Shown: in pieces, positions 23,907 to 36,280 of the stretch
Numbering within the stretch: position 1 is the stretch's first letter
Layout: each line of letters starts with the position of its first letter
Source: Argentina anserina
Lineage: Eukaryota > Streptophyta > Magnoliopsida > Rosales > Rosaceae
DNA length: 64,000 nucleotides
Direction: 5' to 3'
Assembly: GCF_933775445.1 (NCBI RefSeq)
Contig: NC_065876.1
Location: forward strand, 13,516,001 to 13,580,000
The notes under the pieces: generated by a model
Seen by the model: the letters and a program-made list of their open reading frames with translations, nothing else
Told to the model about the DNA's origin: nothing
The model's database searches: none
Position numbers and translations under genes: made by a program

Positions 23907-25990
23907 CAATATGATGAGTGATTATTGTACATGAGTTTATCACGGAGAATGTTAAAAATTGTGATTTGTCTTCGGACGTGATGTGTGGTACAATATGATG
24001 TGTGATTATTGTACGTGATTTTTAACATTGTGATTGTTAAAATGTGAATTGTCTTCGGACCTGATTTTGGTACAATATGATGTGAGATTATTGTACGTGT
24101 TTGGCAAGTCGAAACCTAGCCTTTGGCCGGGCGAAAGTTACGATACAGTTAGAGCTCTAGTCTGTCTGCCTTAGTACTGCATGTGAGGTAACGGGTGGTT
24201 ATCTGCACATGGGTACTCGGTGTATTTTGGATGTTGGGTAGCGGGTGGCTACCCAATATCAGCGGTGTATTACGAGAGGGGTAACAGATGTGTACCAGCG
24301 TTCTTGGTACCCGTATTATAAATGCATTGGGTAACCAGAAGGGTTACTTAATTTCCTCATGAGCTTATTATTTCATATTTCTTTGGGTCAACCAGATGGG
24401 CTGACCATTGGCTCATGGGGGCATTTATATTTGTTGTTTGTGATCTTTCATATATATTGATATGCGAACTGTATTGTGATTTTACTCATACGAGCTATAA
24501 GCTTACCGGGTTTGTGTTTACAATCCCGGTGCACCAATTCGATGGTGTAGGGGATAATTCTGCAGGTGCTGATTAGTGGAGGTTGAGTGACGACTACAGA
24601 GGCTCGAAGTCGTTCGGATCCTACTTGTGGTAAGATTTTAGCATGGATTCGTGTGTGAGGATTTGTGTATTTTCATTTGTGAGATTTGTGAGTGATTTGT
24701 GAGAATTATTACATTTCCATTTTGTGTAAGGATTATAATTTGGGTTGTAATAATTGGTTGTCTGAGTTGTATTGAGAACTCAGAATTGATCCGCTGTTAC
24801 ACTTAAATGATTTCGGTTTATTTGAGATTATTTGTGTTTAACGACTTTAGAATTTTGAGTTTTTAGGCTCGAAATTTTGGGGTCGTTACACAAGAAGCGA
24901 AAGCTGAATAATAGGGAGGGATCATCTGCTCAGGTATATAAATTCATGCTTTTTTACTCTTTTGTTTCCAATTCAATTTGTTATGTTTGAGAGATTGATT
25001 ACTTTTCCCAGGAAAAGGGTGTAGAAAAGCCCCTAAAAACAAAGAATGAACTCAGAGCCAAGTTAGCAAAGAAAGCCGAGGCAGCAAAGGTAATTCTGTT
25101 ATGTGATATGTTTTTTTATTGAGAATACAGTTGTTATGTTACATTTGATTTTGGAGAAATGATTGTGAGAGTTGCCTATGTTTTTTATATTTGGTGATGT
25201 TTAATTGCATTGGATGCAAATTGTGAGTGGGAGAATTCATTGTGAGAGTTGCTAAATTATGATTTTATTGCATTCAATGTGTATGAAATCATGCTTGCAG
25301 AAAAAGAGGGATGAAAAAAGGCTGCATCAATGGTTGCAAGTGCATCTGCTCCAAGAGGAAGACCCTCAAAGGCTGGTGCAAGCACTAGTCATGCTACTTC
25401 AAGCAAGGGTAAAGCAACACAAGCTTCACAATCTTCTTCAAGGTCTTCTGTTAGGATTCAAAATAATGCATGAAATAATGGAAAATAGAGCACTATGGGT
25501 CTTCAGTGAGGTCAACAGCCAAAGTTATGAATTAGAGCTTCATAGGTGCTTCTTTTGTGCAACCATGAGACATGTGTTATGGTTGCTAGGTCTAATCTTT
25601 TGCATAAATGATTAGATGATTAGGCCTAATCTTTTAAAGCTGATAATACTTTTTTGTTTTTTGTGGATGTAAAAACTTTAATATATTTAAATTTGGTTGT
25701 TAATTTTAATAGGTATAAACAAGCTATTATGGGAATTTTCCACATTTTTTGGAAATTTCGTAGTTTGGTTGGTTTTAAATTGTTATGAACGTATTAATGC
25801 TGGAACTAGTTATTAGTTTTTCAGCTCAAGCAAAGAGAATTTTTTATGTGATGAGGTGAATGCCAAAACAAAAGAGAGAAGGGGTGTGTGAATGTGATGA
25901 GGTAAAAATATTATCTTAAGTTAAAACAGAAAAATTGTCTAGTATGCCCTTTTTCTGAAGGGTAAGAATTGGTGTGTGGGCCCCATTTTC

Positions 25991-26152
25991 GGTTTTTACT
26001 ACTGTGGTGACGTCAGATTACCAAAAAAATTCAAACTGTGTCCTAATCTGATGTCGTTTCGAAGTATAAGGGGGTAATTTGATTAAATCTAAAATTTAAG
26101 GGGTGATCTGATTTTCAACCCAAAGTTCAAGAGGGTAAACTGAAATTAACTC
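25991..26152 (-). repeat. Right terminal inverted repeat of the MULE
   Basis: Inverse of 14605-14768. Followed at once by the second TTTGAATAA copy (26153-26161). Confidence 0.9.
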
Positions 26153-26161
26153 TTTGAATAA

Positions 26162-27672
26162 ATAAACACGTATGTCACTATTAGCTGAAAATTTTGTATC
26201 CACCGTGTGTATGTTGTAATACAATTTTAGTCATTGAAAATAATTTATATTTAATACTCACTATATATGTATGCGTCATTAAAGACCGGTATCATTTGTA
26301 ATTTATGTTTGTATAGTAGTAGAACTAACGTTTTATTATGAAAAGTGATAGAGACATCTTTGAGAGGATTGTGGTATGGTTGCTAGGAGTTGAGGACTTG
26401 ACAGGGGTTGTGTGTAGTGGTGGAGGCAAGGAATACGCTGGAGGTGTTGGTGGTGGTGAACCCTAATGATTAGCGTTGATGGTGGCGGAGTTGCTGCCAA
26501 AGAAGGCTGGATCGGACCTCGTTAAGCCTACACTGGTGTTGAAACTTGTGGATGACATTGTACGTGGAGGCGTTGGATGTGGAAGTGTAGAAAACAGGGC
26601 CATCTATTGGGCTGCACATTGAGGGAATTACTGCTGGGAGTTTTTTAGCCATTGCGGGGATAGGAAAGAACCATGTTTGGCATATATGCCCTAGGAGTGT
26701 GAGCTGAGTGAGTTGGTGAAGATTCCAGTCATAGTAGGGAAGACACTGGAAAATCTTGGTTGGCATTGTAGTTGTCATACTAATCCTAAGGAGAACAAAC
26801 TAGAAGCAAACGAGGCAACGCATGCTGGAGACATTCCTAACTAGCTCCAACGTGAGAGGTCGAAGTTAGTTTAGTTGGATTTCTGTTTTAGTTTTTCAGG
26901 TATAGTATAAACTAGGTACAGCCCTTTTCATTCTAAGTTGTGTTTATATTGTTGTTTATGCCACAATTATGTGTTTTCGACATGTGCAAAAATTAATAAG
27001 GATATGCTAATAGTATTTTACTTCTATGTAATAGTAAATTAGGAGTCAATTAAGTAGAGAGGTCCAATTGTCATTTAGGGGGGGGGGGTCAAAATGACAT
27101 AAACTGATCAAAGGGAGAAAGACAAATTTCATAGTTAAGTTTGTTCAAGTTCAAAAGCAAGCAAATCCTAAACCAATACCTAGATCAATTTAGTTAATAC
27201 GGTCCAAAATTAAAATATGCTCAAATGCAACTAAAGTTGAAGATGATGAATGTCATACTTTCAAGCATAAGCACCGATCTCGTAAATCGTCTAACCGGCA
27301 TGGTGGGTTCCGCCTCTAACAGTCAGCTAGATCCACACTTAGACTACCTCGCCAGGTGATGGATCATTGGTACTTCATTGGAAAGATAGTCTCCCATTCT
27401 CTATAATAAGCTTCAATTATAATAAATCTTGTCCATTAAAAGTTTTCCTAAACTATAATAAAGTTTGATGAATTATGTGGTCCTAAATGTGATGGTTGTG
27501 ATGCATGGGAGCTATCACGTTGGAATCCTTCACCAACGGCACTTGAATCCACAAGAATAAGAATTCTCAAATCCACGAGGAATTTTGGAATCCACCTGGA
27601 ATATTGAGATAGCTCTAATTTTGTTAATATGAAAAGTTTATGTCAAGTGCCCAAAAGAGGTGACTCAAATAC
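26162..27672. other. Intergenic DNA right of the MULE
   Basis: Before the MULE arrived this was probably the distal upstream region of the PAP3-type gene. I see no conserved coding frame. A minus-strand open frame at 26470-26778 has no recognisable domain. A short poly-G run lies near 27079. Confidence 0.4.
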
Positions 27673-27675
27673 TAA

Positions 27676-28121
27676 GAGCATCTCCAATAAGTTTGGCAAA
27701 ATTTCTGTAAAATGGAAAAACAAATGTCAAAATCTCCAGAAATTTGATGCTCAAACTCCAACAATCTCCATTTTGCATATTTTGATATTTAGTACAAATA
27801 AATAAAATATTATACAATCCTACTTATATAACCATAAATTATTTTATATATTTAATTTGCTAATTTGAAATAAATGAATCAATTTTTTTATTATATTGAT
27901 TGGTTGATATTGAGCTTGAGTTATTAGAGAAAGTATATCATTTAATGCTATTTCTTCTGCAAAATTTTGCAGATTGCTGCAATTTTGGAAATTCTTTTAT
28001 TTTCTCACATCATTTTCTCTATTTTGGAGAATGATATACATAACCTGTTGGAGTTGAAAATGCCTAATATTATCTAAAATTTCTCTTTTTCTCCAAAATG
28101 CCAAAACCGTTAGAGATGCTC
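27676..28121. mobile_element. Harbinger/Tourist-like MITE
   Basis: 446 bp, AT-rich, non-coding. The ends are GAGCATCTCC and the inverse GAGATGCTC, flanked by TAA (27673-27675 and 28122-28124). The 3 bp TAA duplication and GAGCATCTCC-type ends are typical of PIF/Harbinger-derived MITEs in plants. Internal inverted similarity continues past the tips (CTCCAAAAT-like words). Confidence 0.8.
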
Positions 28122-28124
28122 TAA

Positions 28125-28296
28125 TATAAAGTCCTAGTACACTAAATATTAAGCGTAATGAAGGTCATAGGTTAAAATAAGATACAAACTAAACAAAATA
28201 ACTCTAAAAAAATCAGAAAATACTAAAAGTTGTTCTTCAAGTTTGAACCATGTCATCGTTTCATTGCTAAAAAGGTCTCATTAGCTCTAATTGTAG
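28125..28296. other. Spacer between MITE and hAT-like element
   Basis: AT-rich sequence without recognisable features. Confidence 0.4.
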
Positions 28297-28304
28297 CTCA
28301 CAGC

Positions 28305-29919
28305 CATAGGCGTAGCTACATGGACACCAGAGGGGTCAATTGACCCTCCTCACTAGCTTGACAATTGTGTTATGCCTTGGATTTTTACTTTGATCTAAGA
28401 GCAATATAAGCCATTTGATTCATTTTGCTCCCTCTAATGTGATAATAAATTTACTCACTTTCGACTAGATTATAAGATTGAAGCAAATCATTGTCTTTAT
28501 AGAATTTTCTGTCACAGCCCCGAAAATTTCGAATGATAAAAATTCGAATTTGAAGCTATGAAAACTCTAAAACAATCTCAAATATATTGAAATCATCTTA
28601 TAATAACAGTGTCTCGAAACTGAGTCCATAACACGACTCAGTCGACTTGAATAATACATAACCAGTTTATACCTCAGTATTATAACCAATGGAAATATAA
28701 AATTCACTCAACCCTTACTACAAACAGAAGAAAGAAATCTTCATAGTGAGCCCTCTGAATCTGCTAATCCCCATATGCAGAATTATCTCATACACCATCG
28801 AATTGGTGCACCGAGATTGTAAACACAAACTCGGTAAGCTTTTAAACTCGTATGAGTAAACCAACAATATAATATATATCACATACAAAGGAAATATGAT
28901 ATATAACATTTAAAGACAAACGTACTCATGTGACACTAGGTAACTCATTTGTTATCCAATATCATTTAAAAATATGTGTAATCATGAGACACTGGACAAC
29001 TCATATGTTACCCAAAATCATTTAAAAACATGGATACTCATGAGACCTAGGCAACCCATCTGTTACCCCTCATGCAGTACACTGACAGACACTGCGCAAC
29101 TCATCTGGTTACCCCAAATCATTTAAAACATGGGTACTCATGAGATCGAGGTACCCATCTGTTACCCCTCATGCAGTACACCGACAGACACTGTGCAACC
29201 CATCTGTTACCCAATATCACTCAAAAACATAGGTACTCATGAGACCCAAGAAACTCATATGTTACCCCTCATGCAGTACACCGGAAGACAGACTATAGCT
29301 CTAACTGATCGTAACCGACACCCGGCCAAGCCATGGTTCGGATTTAATGCCAACAACGTTCGAAGATCAGAAAACGTTTTAACAAGACTCAATGTTAAAA
29401 CCACATACAATATAACAATTCACACATGTTATTGTACTACTACCAAGCGACTCTTGCACAACAATATATATATATAGGCACTCCAATAATCTATTATACC
29501 GGAAGGTACGTTATCTCCCTTCCGGTCTCATCCGCCACAATTAATCGAAAACAATACAATCTCATAATTTAAATAGAAACCGTAACATTATATAATACAA
29601 CAACCCATATATATATATATGTATCGTATTTACCATTTTTGTACACATACACAACCCACTATATTATCTAAATGTCACAGTTCACTCTTTTTAAGAATCA
29701 AAAATATGAGTCACCGCCAATGGTAGACTTTTATCATAGTGAGATTTACTCACATTCCCCATAGTCCATAATCACTAAAACCTTTTAAAATCATTTATTA
29801 AAATAGCGTTTCACTTACCCATAAACCGTAAATGATCATAATTTGGTCATTTGATTTGTAGAATCCAAACTATATATAATTTTTTACCACTCTTAACAAA
29901 ATTTCTAACTACGCCACTG
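28305..29919. mobile_element. hAT-like non-autonomous element carrying an LTR fragment
   Basis: The ends are CATAGGCGTAGCTACA (28305-28320) and, inverted, CAGTGGCGTAGTTAGA (29904-29919). They match at 11 of 16 positions, including GGCGTAG. It is flanked by a perfect 8 bp duplication CTCACAGC (28297-28304 and 29920-29927), the hAT hallmark. No transposase is present. Most of the 1.6 kb is an inserted, truncated Gypsy LTR. The element's own sequence is about 205 bp on the left and a few tens of bases on the right. Confidence 0.8.
28510..29875 (-). mobile_element. Truncated Tekay-type LTR, minus orientation
   Basis: It begins TGTCACAGCCCCG, the inverse of the family's LTR 3' end. It contains the double stem-loop (28791-28835) and the GGTAACAGATGG-type repeated words (28930-29300). 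It reads back toward the middle of the LTR and stops near 29875 without reaching the TGTAATAACCC end. It is more diverged than the other copies, so it is the oldest member of the family here. Confidence 0.75.
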
Positions 29920-29927
29920 CTCACAGC

Positions 29928-31702
29928 GGTGGCATGAATAGTAGTAATATTTTATTTCTTGGGATGGCCCATTTGCTCTTCAATCATTGTTTCCATATGT
30001 TCTACATCAAGTTATAATTCCAACGTTTTAGCTAAAAATATCAATTTCAATACAACGGTTAAGTGCGAGCTTAAACATCCAGGTATTGGTATGAGCAACG
30101 GTTATACATGTTATGTCCTTGCCAATTAAGTAGACGAAAATTAACCAGATGCTAGATTGATCTTCACAATTTGTTCTTGATTTAATATCTGATGGATATA
30201 ATCATGCATGGAGGATTGGAGGGTTCACATTGGTGTACTTATCGTGATAAAATTTCTCCTTAGATTTAACAAAATTTGTAGGAGCCAATTTGTAGCGCAA
30301 TTTCCCCTTAGAATGAACCTTAATTTCCCATCATTTTCATCACGATCAATCAACCTTTTTCTGGCCATAAACTTCTAAAGATGTTCACCAAACTATACAT
30401 TTTTTTCGTACTGTAAAATCCTTCAAATCACCTGCTCAAAAATTGGAACTTTATCCTAAACCCACGCCATGACATGACCCAAATATTGTTTGGTACAACC
30501 GGAGAGTCAAACGTCGTCGTACTTCCCGGTAGGGCCCGGTGGCCTCCAAACCCTAAATAGCTCTTGTCCGAGCGGTGGGAGACAAATGTCGTTAGATTTC
30601 AAGCGGGGCCCACGCGGATAGAAACGGACGGTAAGGATCCTTTGACTCCGCAGGATCTCTGCCCTAACTTAAGTCAAACTCCCCTATCTTCTTCGTTAAC
30701 CGGAGTCCATTTCTGCGTTTACCGTCGTCAGGGGTAAAGAAACCGATAATAATAATAATGAGGGAGGTCGCGTGTTTCGGACGCGACTGTGGGTCACGTG
30801 GGCTGTGTCAATGAGTAGGGTTTTTGACTTGGATTGGGGATGAAGATGATGATGATGATTACGACGATGGAGGAGAAGATAGAAGATGAAGGAACACAGA
30901 AACGCTTAGGTCTTCCAGGGAGAAAGGGACACGTGGAGTGTAACAGTCGAAGTCGAGTAAATATGGCGTCGATCGGTTTCTGTCAACCAGCATTAACCAC
31001 GCACAGTAAACAAATAAATTACGGATTTATGACGATGTGAAAATTCACAATAATAGCCGATGCAGTACTCCTAGAGAGAGAGAGAGAGAGAGAGTGATAC
31101 TGGTTTCTGAAGCTGTAGGTCTCTACAGAACAAAAGCAAAGAAGAAGGGTAAGAGAGCAAGAGGCCTTATTTGCTTCTCTCCTTTCATTCTTCTCCCAAC
31201 GTACAACACCGACACTAACTACAAGTGTATGCTCTCTTTATTCTCTGCCCATCTATTCTTCTGTAAGGGTCTCGTTTAATTATGTTGGTACAATTTCTTT
31301 TCCTCTGTATTTAATGGTGTGTTTTCTCACTCACGCCCATTAAATCTTTCTTTGATGTTTTTGACTGAAATGGGGTGTTGAAGAACATTACTTGGTGTTG
31401 TTTTTGGGATGAAAATATATATCTCATTTTTGATGAATTTTCCAACCTTGGTGTCTTGATTTGCGATAAGTCTTTTTCATCTGCATGCCCAGATATTCTC
31501 AACTGTAATGTTTTTCTTTTGTTCTGTGATCTGGGTGTGTTGAGGGTGCTTTAATCTAATTCACTGGTAGTGTAGTGTGAAGACTGAAAAAGAAAAGCGA
31601 AACCATTTCTTGACAAAAGTTGTTTTTACATGTAGCTTTTTCCAGCACTATAGAAACTCTTGTTTTTGGAAGCAAGTGATCTGAAGTCGGTGTATATACA
31701 TA
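29928..31702. promoter_or_regulatory. Upstream region and leader of the HDG5-type gene
   Basis: No other gene is seen here. A GA microsatellite (31073-31095) and the transcript-like sequence after it probably belong to the 5' untranslated region of the homeobox gene, which may contain an intron. I could not place the transcription start. I did not find a clear L1 box (TAAATGCA or TAAATGTA) in this stretch. Confidence 0.4.
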
Positions 31703-34700
31703 ATGTATGGGGATTGCCAAGTTATGTCAACAATGGGAGGTGGGAAAGTAGTCAACTCTGAAACCTTGTTTTCCTCGCCGATCCAGAACCCTAACTTCAA
31801 TTTCATGCCTTACCAGCCTTTCTCTTCCGTCGTTCAGGTAAATCATTGTGTTCCTTTTCCATTTTCTTAGTTGATTCAAATTTTAATGAAATTCTGACAT
31901 AAGTTCCATGAGCAGAAAGAAGAAAATGGGCTTATGATCAAACGCAAGGAGGAGATGATTGATAGTGGGTCTGGGAGTGAACATGGGGAAGAAAAATTTT
32001 CCGGCAACGAGCAAGAGGCCGAAGAACAACAGCAACCACAGCCTGCCAAGAAGAAACGCTATCATCGCCACACTGCTCACCAGATCCAGGAAATGGAAAA
32101 GTACTACTTCCAACACAATCCCCTTTTCCGCTATTAGTGTTCCAAACTGAAATCCTGCATTGGGGAATTTGTTACCTACCATTTCGTGTCGACAATGATG
32201 TTCTTGTCTTATGTTCGACATGCAGTTTATTCAAGGAGTGTCCACACCCAGATGACAAGCAGAGGCAAAAGCTGAGCTTAGATCTGGGGCTGAAACCTCG
32301 CCAGGTCAAGTTCTGGTTTCAAAATCGCCGGACCCAAATGAAGGTAATGGAGCACTTTCATTTATTTCTTCGTATTGTTCATTTTCAGTACTAGTGGTCT
32401 AGTGCTTTGATCGAACGAGCCATAAGTTTATATACGAGTCCCAAGATAGCGCGTATTTCATGAAACCTGAAAACGCATGAAAAACTTAATCACGCTTTGT
32501 ATTTTCTGAAACCATTTCACACTTTTTAATTAATAATACAGCCTGTATTCCATCGTATCTATGCATGCGCAGTAAAAGCTAAGCTACAAATTTGTCCAAG
32601 TCAGGGTCTGTTAATATGCTTGATGTTTATCAGATTTAGCTGACTACTTAATTACTGATTATTAGGCACAACAAGACCGGGCTGATAATGTCATGCTTAG
32701 AGCTGAAAATGATACCCTAAAGAATGAGAATTACAGGCTTCAGGCTGCGCTGCGCAACATTTTATGCCCTAATTGTGGAGGTGCGGCTATTATTGGGGAC
32801 ATTGCCTTGGATGAACACCAGCTTCGGCTCGAAAACGCTCGGCTCCGAGAGGAGGTATTTAACTACATTAGGAAAATAAGCTCAATATTGATTCGTAATG
32901 TACTTTTAACTGAATTCAGCTGTTTTTTATTTTTATTTTTTATGTGGAGATGGATATATAGAAATGAGTCAAACGACGCATTTCTCTTTTATCTATTTTT
33001 TTTTCCTTCTCTATGTGGGGGTGGAAATATAGCTAGATCGAGGATAAGAAACTGAAGGAATTGGAAAAAGACTAAGCAAGAAGATTATCACAAGATGAAT
33101 TCAATGTATTGCCTACTTGAATAACCTGAATGTTTAAAACCAAATCTTCAGAAACCAGATATTGTACATTCAACTGATATAATGAAAATATAATTAAGGA
33201 GACATGCAGAACTGCTAGCAATAGTCATTTCGTATTTGTAGTTAGACACTTGTTATATAATAGTTTTGAGCAGAAAAAAGAGTAACGATCATTTATAAAA
33301 TGAACAATTCCAATCTGAACTTCATAATTGATTGCTTGCTCTTGTAACTTGTAAGCATGCATGACTTACCAGATTGCATTCCTTAGACTTCAATAATTAT
33401 CTATAATTATTTATGCATTTGAGAATATATAACAGAGTTGTTTATTATACAGTTGGAACGAGCTTGTTGCCTCTCAGGATACCCTGGCGGCAGACAACTC
33501 CAAACTATGGGACAGGCAGCCCCTCTAATGGCAGAATCTTTGGATTTGGACATGAATATCTATTCAAGGAATTTTCCAGACCCAATGATGAGTTCATGTA
33601 CTGATCATCATATAATTCCTATGAGTATTTTTCCACCAGATCATTCTCACTTCCCTGAAGGGGGTCTGTTGATGGATGATGAGAAGTCGCTTGCAATGAA
33701 ACTCGCTGCTTCTTCAGTTGAAGAACTTGTGAAGATGTGCACTGCTAGTGAGCCTCTTTGGACAAAAAACAGTGAGAATGGAATGGAAATGCTTAATGCT
33801 GAAGAACGAGCTCGTTTGTTTCCTTGGCCTTTGAACTTCAAGCAGAATTCAAGTTCAAGAACTGAATCTTCTCGTGATACTGCTGTGGTCATAATGAATA
33901 GCATCAATCTTGTGGATGCCTTCCTTGATGGCAATAAGTGGATGGAATTGTTTCCTTCTATTGTTTCCAAAGCAAAAATCGTTCAAGTGATCTCAGCAGA
34001 TCCTTCTGGTCATGCAAATGGTTCACTTCAGCTGGTGAGACAACTACTTTACATCATTATTACTAGCAATTAAGAACCTTCTAATAAAAAAGTTACTTGG
34101 CTGATTTACTTGTACGATCATATATATTTGGCTGATTTACTTGTTTACTGCGCAGATGTATGCGGAGTTGCAAGTTGTTTCTCCTCTGATCCCAACTCGA
34201 GGAACTCATTTTCTGCGTTATTGTCAACAAAATGAAGAGGAGGGAAGTTGGGCAATTGTTGATTTCCCAATTGACAGTTTCCATGGTAGCTTCCAGCAAC
34301 CTTCCTTTCCCAGGTACAAGAGATGGCCTTCTGGCTGTCTCATCCAAGATATGCCTAATGGATACTCAAGGGTACGTAGCCTCTATTACTTGAATATATA
34401 TTTCATACAATCAATTATGCAACTCGTACACACCAACGTTGTGTTAATGCTCTTATTGCAGTCTGGCATGCAGATATATATATTTATAGGGTTTGTTAGT
34501 GCTTTTTATACTCTCTTACAGTACTCCAGTGATTGAACAATGTTTTTATGCAGGTTACATGGATAGAACATGCAGAGGTCGAGGAGAAGCCTGTCCATCA
34601 AATATTCAGTCACTATGTATATAGCGGGATGGCTTTCGGGGCTCATAGATGGTTGGCTGTTTTACAAAGGCAATGTGAAAGGGTTGCAAGTCTCATGGCC

Positions 34701-36280
34701 AGAAATATAACAGACCTTGGAGGTGAATATTTCTTCTTTCCCTCGTAATGACAGTCAAAGAATGATATACATTTATACATATGTATACATCAGAATCAAG
34801 TAATGATATGCACAACTAAACAACGAGTTGATTGAGCAAAATAATGGATAAAACAATTCTTGAGTGGGTCCGCCTTAATGTTGTTACTATCATATGGATC
34901 CAGGTGCAAACGGATTCTTGATTATAGATTTGTCTGATAGATATTCTAGGTTATATTAAGATATGTCTTAGTTGTGTTACTGTAAGTGTTTATGGATCTA
35001 TCATGCATATGGGACCTTGCATTCCTTTAGAGTTTATCAGTTATCTAACATATGAATCTCCTTGTCCGGCATCGACATATATTCAGTGATACCTTCTCCT
35101 GAAGCAAGAAGGAATCTAATGAGACTAGCCCAGAGAATGATAAGAACATTTAGTGTTAACATGAGCACATCTGGTGGGCAAGCATGGACGGCTCTTTCGG
35201 ATTCCCCAGATGACACTATTCGAATTACCACTAGGAAAGTCTCAGAGGCTGGCCAACCCAATGGAGTCATTCTCAGTGCAGTTTCCACCACCTGGCTCCC
35301 TTATTCTCACTACCGTGTCTTTGAACTCTTAAGGGATGAACGTCGCAGAGCTCAGGTATTAGCTAGTATCATTTAGTCATCTTCATTTGATTAGTGATTG
35401 ATTTTATCAATCGAGTATAAGTCATCTATTAGTTTGTATAATTTTCAACTTGTTGCATCTGTTATTTGTTCAGCTTGATGTTCTTTCCAATGGAACTTCC
35501 TTACAGGAAGTGGCTCACATTGCCAACGGCTCTCATCCTGGAAATTGCATTTCGGTTCTTCGTGTTAATGTAAGTTATATCATTCAATTTCGTTTCTCAG
35601 TATATATGAATTGTACTTCTTTAGAGGAACCATTAATGTTTCAAGCTTCAAAGAAAAGGAGCTAGGGTACCTTGAAATTTTCATATTGTAGCATCATTGT
35701 CTATGGGACCACATAGTTTAAGCCTCGTTTTCAGTCTATTCAATTTCTTGTACCCCTCTAATTATTAAACATATACCTTCTTTCTTTGTTATCAGAAATA
35801 ATATTTTTCATTTTTCTAAAAATGCAGGTAGCTAGCAACTCAACACAGAATATAGAGCTGATGCTACAAGAGAGCTGCACCGATCAGTCGGGAAGTCTGG
35901 TTGTGTACGCAACTATGGACGTGAACGACATCCAATTGGCAATGAGCGGAGAGGACCCGTCGTGCATTCCCCTCCTTCCTCTAGGGTTTGCCATTGTCCC
36001 AGCTGAGTCCACTAACAAGAGTACTACTACACCATCTCCATCTGACCAAAACAGCCGTAACTCGGGTTGTCTGATGACGATGGGACTCCAGGTTGTTGCC
36101 AGTCCTAACCCTTCTGCAAAGCTCAACCTTTCCACCGTCACCGCCATCAACAACCACCTTTGCAACTCGGTCCAGCAGATCATCTCAGCTCTCGGCAACA
36201 CCACCACAACTACTGATAATGGCAACATTGGTGGGGGAGGTGGCTCTTGTTCCGAGCCAACTGCCGCTAGCTCCAAGTAG
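31703..36280 (+). CDS. HDG5: Class IV HD-ZIP transcription factor, HDG5 type
   Basis: Ten coding exons with GT-AG junctions and consistent phases: 31703-31837, 31916-32100, 32226-32343, 32666-32854, 33453-34034, 34156-34371, 34554-34722, 35087-35355, 35474-35569 and 35828-36280, giving about 803 residues. The N-terminus [13 protein letters not shown] and the overall length match Arabidopsis HDG5 rather than other class IV members. The homeodomain is at about 90-146 (KKKRYHRHT to [11 protein letters not shown]). A zipper-loop-zipper with CPNCGG follows (Cys about 180 and 183). A START domain lies at about 285-520 ([55 protein letters not shown]). A HD-SAD region runs to the C-terminus ([37 protein letters not shown]). 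The family acts in nuclei of epidermal cells, binding L1-box promoters in layer-1 and trichome development. I see no lesion. Confidence 0.93.

Larger units (their letters stand above)
18804..24890 (+). mobile_element. Solo LTR (Tekay type) inside the transposase gene
   Basis: The LTR runs 18804-20858 and resumes at 23912-24890 after an inserted second solo LTR, giving about 3.03 kb. It begins TGTAATAACCC, ends GGGGTCGTTACA and is flanked by CAAGA (18799-18803 and 24891-24895). It interrupts the exon downstream of the zinc knuckle. It carries a TATA box near 19121, a GC-rich block (19555-19760), ten copies of a 28 bp hairpin repeat (19966-20250) and the double stem-loop at 24505-24549. Confidence 0.93.
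15000..25473 (+). pseudogene. MuDR-type transposase gene, disrupted
   Basis: Proposed exons are 15000-15072, 15902-17107, 17200-17904, 18051-18803 (continued at 24896-24933 beyond a solo LTR), 25012-25089 and 25301-25473. Domains in order: a PB1-like N-terminus (YPGHFTLKVYHGG), a long acidic region, a MuDR domain (NPWFCKGMKFATARILRAAL, then CDFELTASR), a MULE catalytic domain (LDGCHLKSPYGG, FISDKQKGL, HRFCVRHLW), a SWIM zinc finger (CACRRWDLTGIPCKH) and a CCHC knuckle (CSMCHELGHNIKTC, 18718-18759). The catalytic domain looks complete. Lesions: TAG at 18701-18703 just before the knuckle; a 6.1 kb LTR insertion after 18803; and a run of six A at 25314-25319 that is one base short for the low-complexity Ser/Ala tail. 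The 17905 boundary needs a GC donor; otherwise TAA at 17907-17909 is another stop. Confidence 0.88.
14605..26152 (+). mobile_element. MuDR-type Mutator-like element with nested solo LTRs
   Basis: The element starts GAGTTTTTTTCAG and ends with the inverse of GAGTTAATTTCAG. Terminal inverted repeats of about 160 bases (14605-14768 and 25991-26152) match through features such as TTTGGGGTGAAAATCAGA and TCTGACGTCACC. It is flanked by a perfect 9 bp duplication TTTGAATAA (14596-14604 and 26153-26161), diagnostic of Mutator. A transposase gene runs left to right inside. Of the 11.5 kb, 6.1 kb is a nested pair of solo LTRs, leaving an original element of about 5.5 kb. The left end lies in the promoter or 5' untranslated region of the PAP3-type gene. 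Confidence 0.95.

Noticed and set aside
26470..26778. Minus-strand frame of 102 codons.
   Set aside because: No recognisable domain or splice context, and repetitive GTGG-rich sequence on the other strand. Unsupported as a gene.
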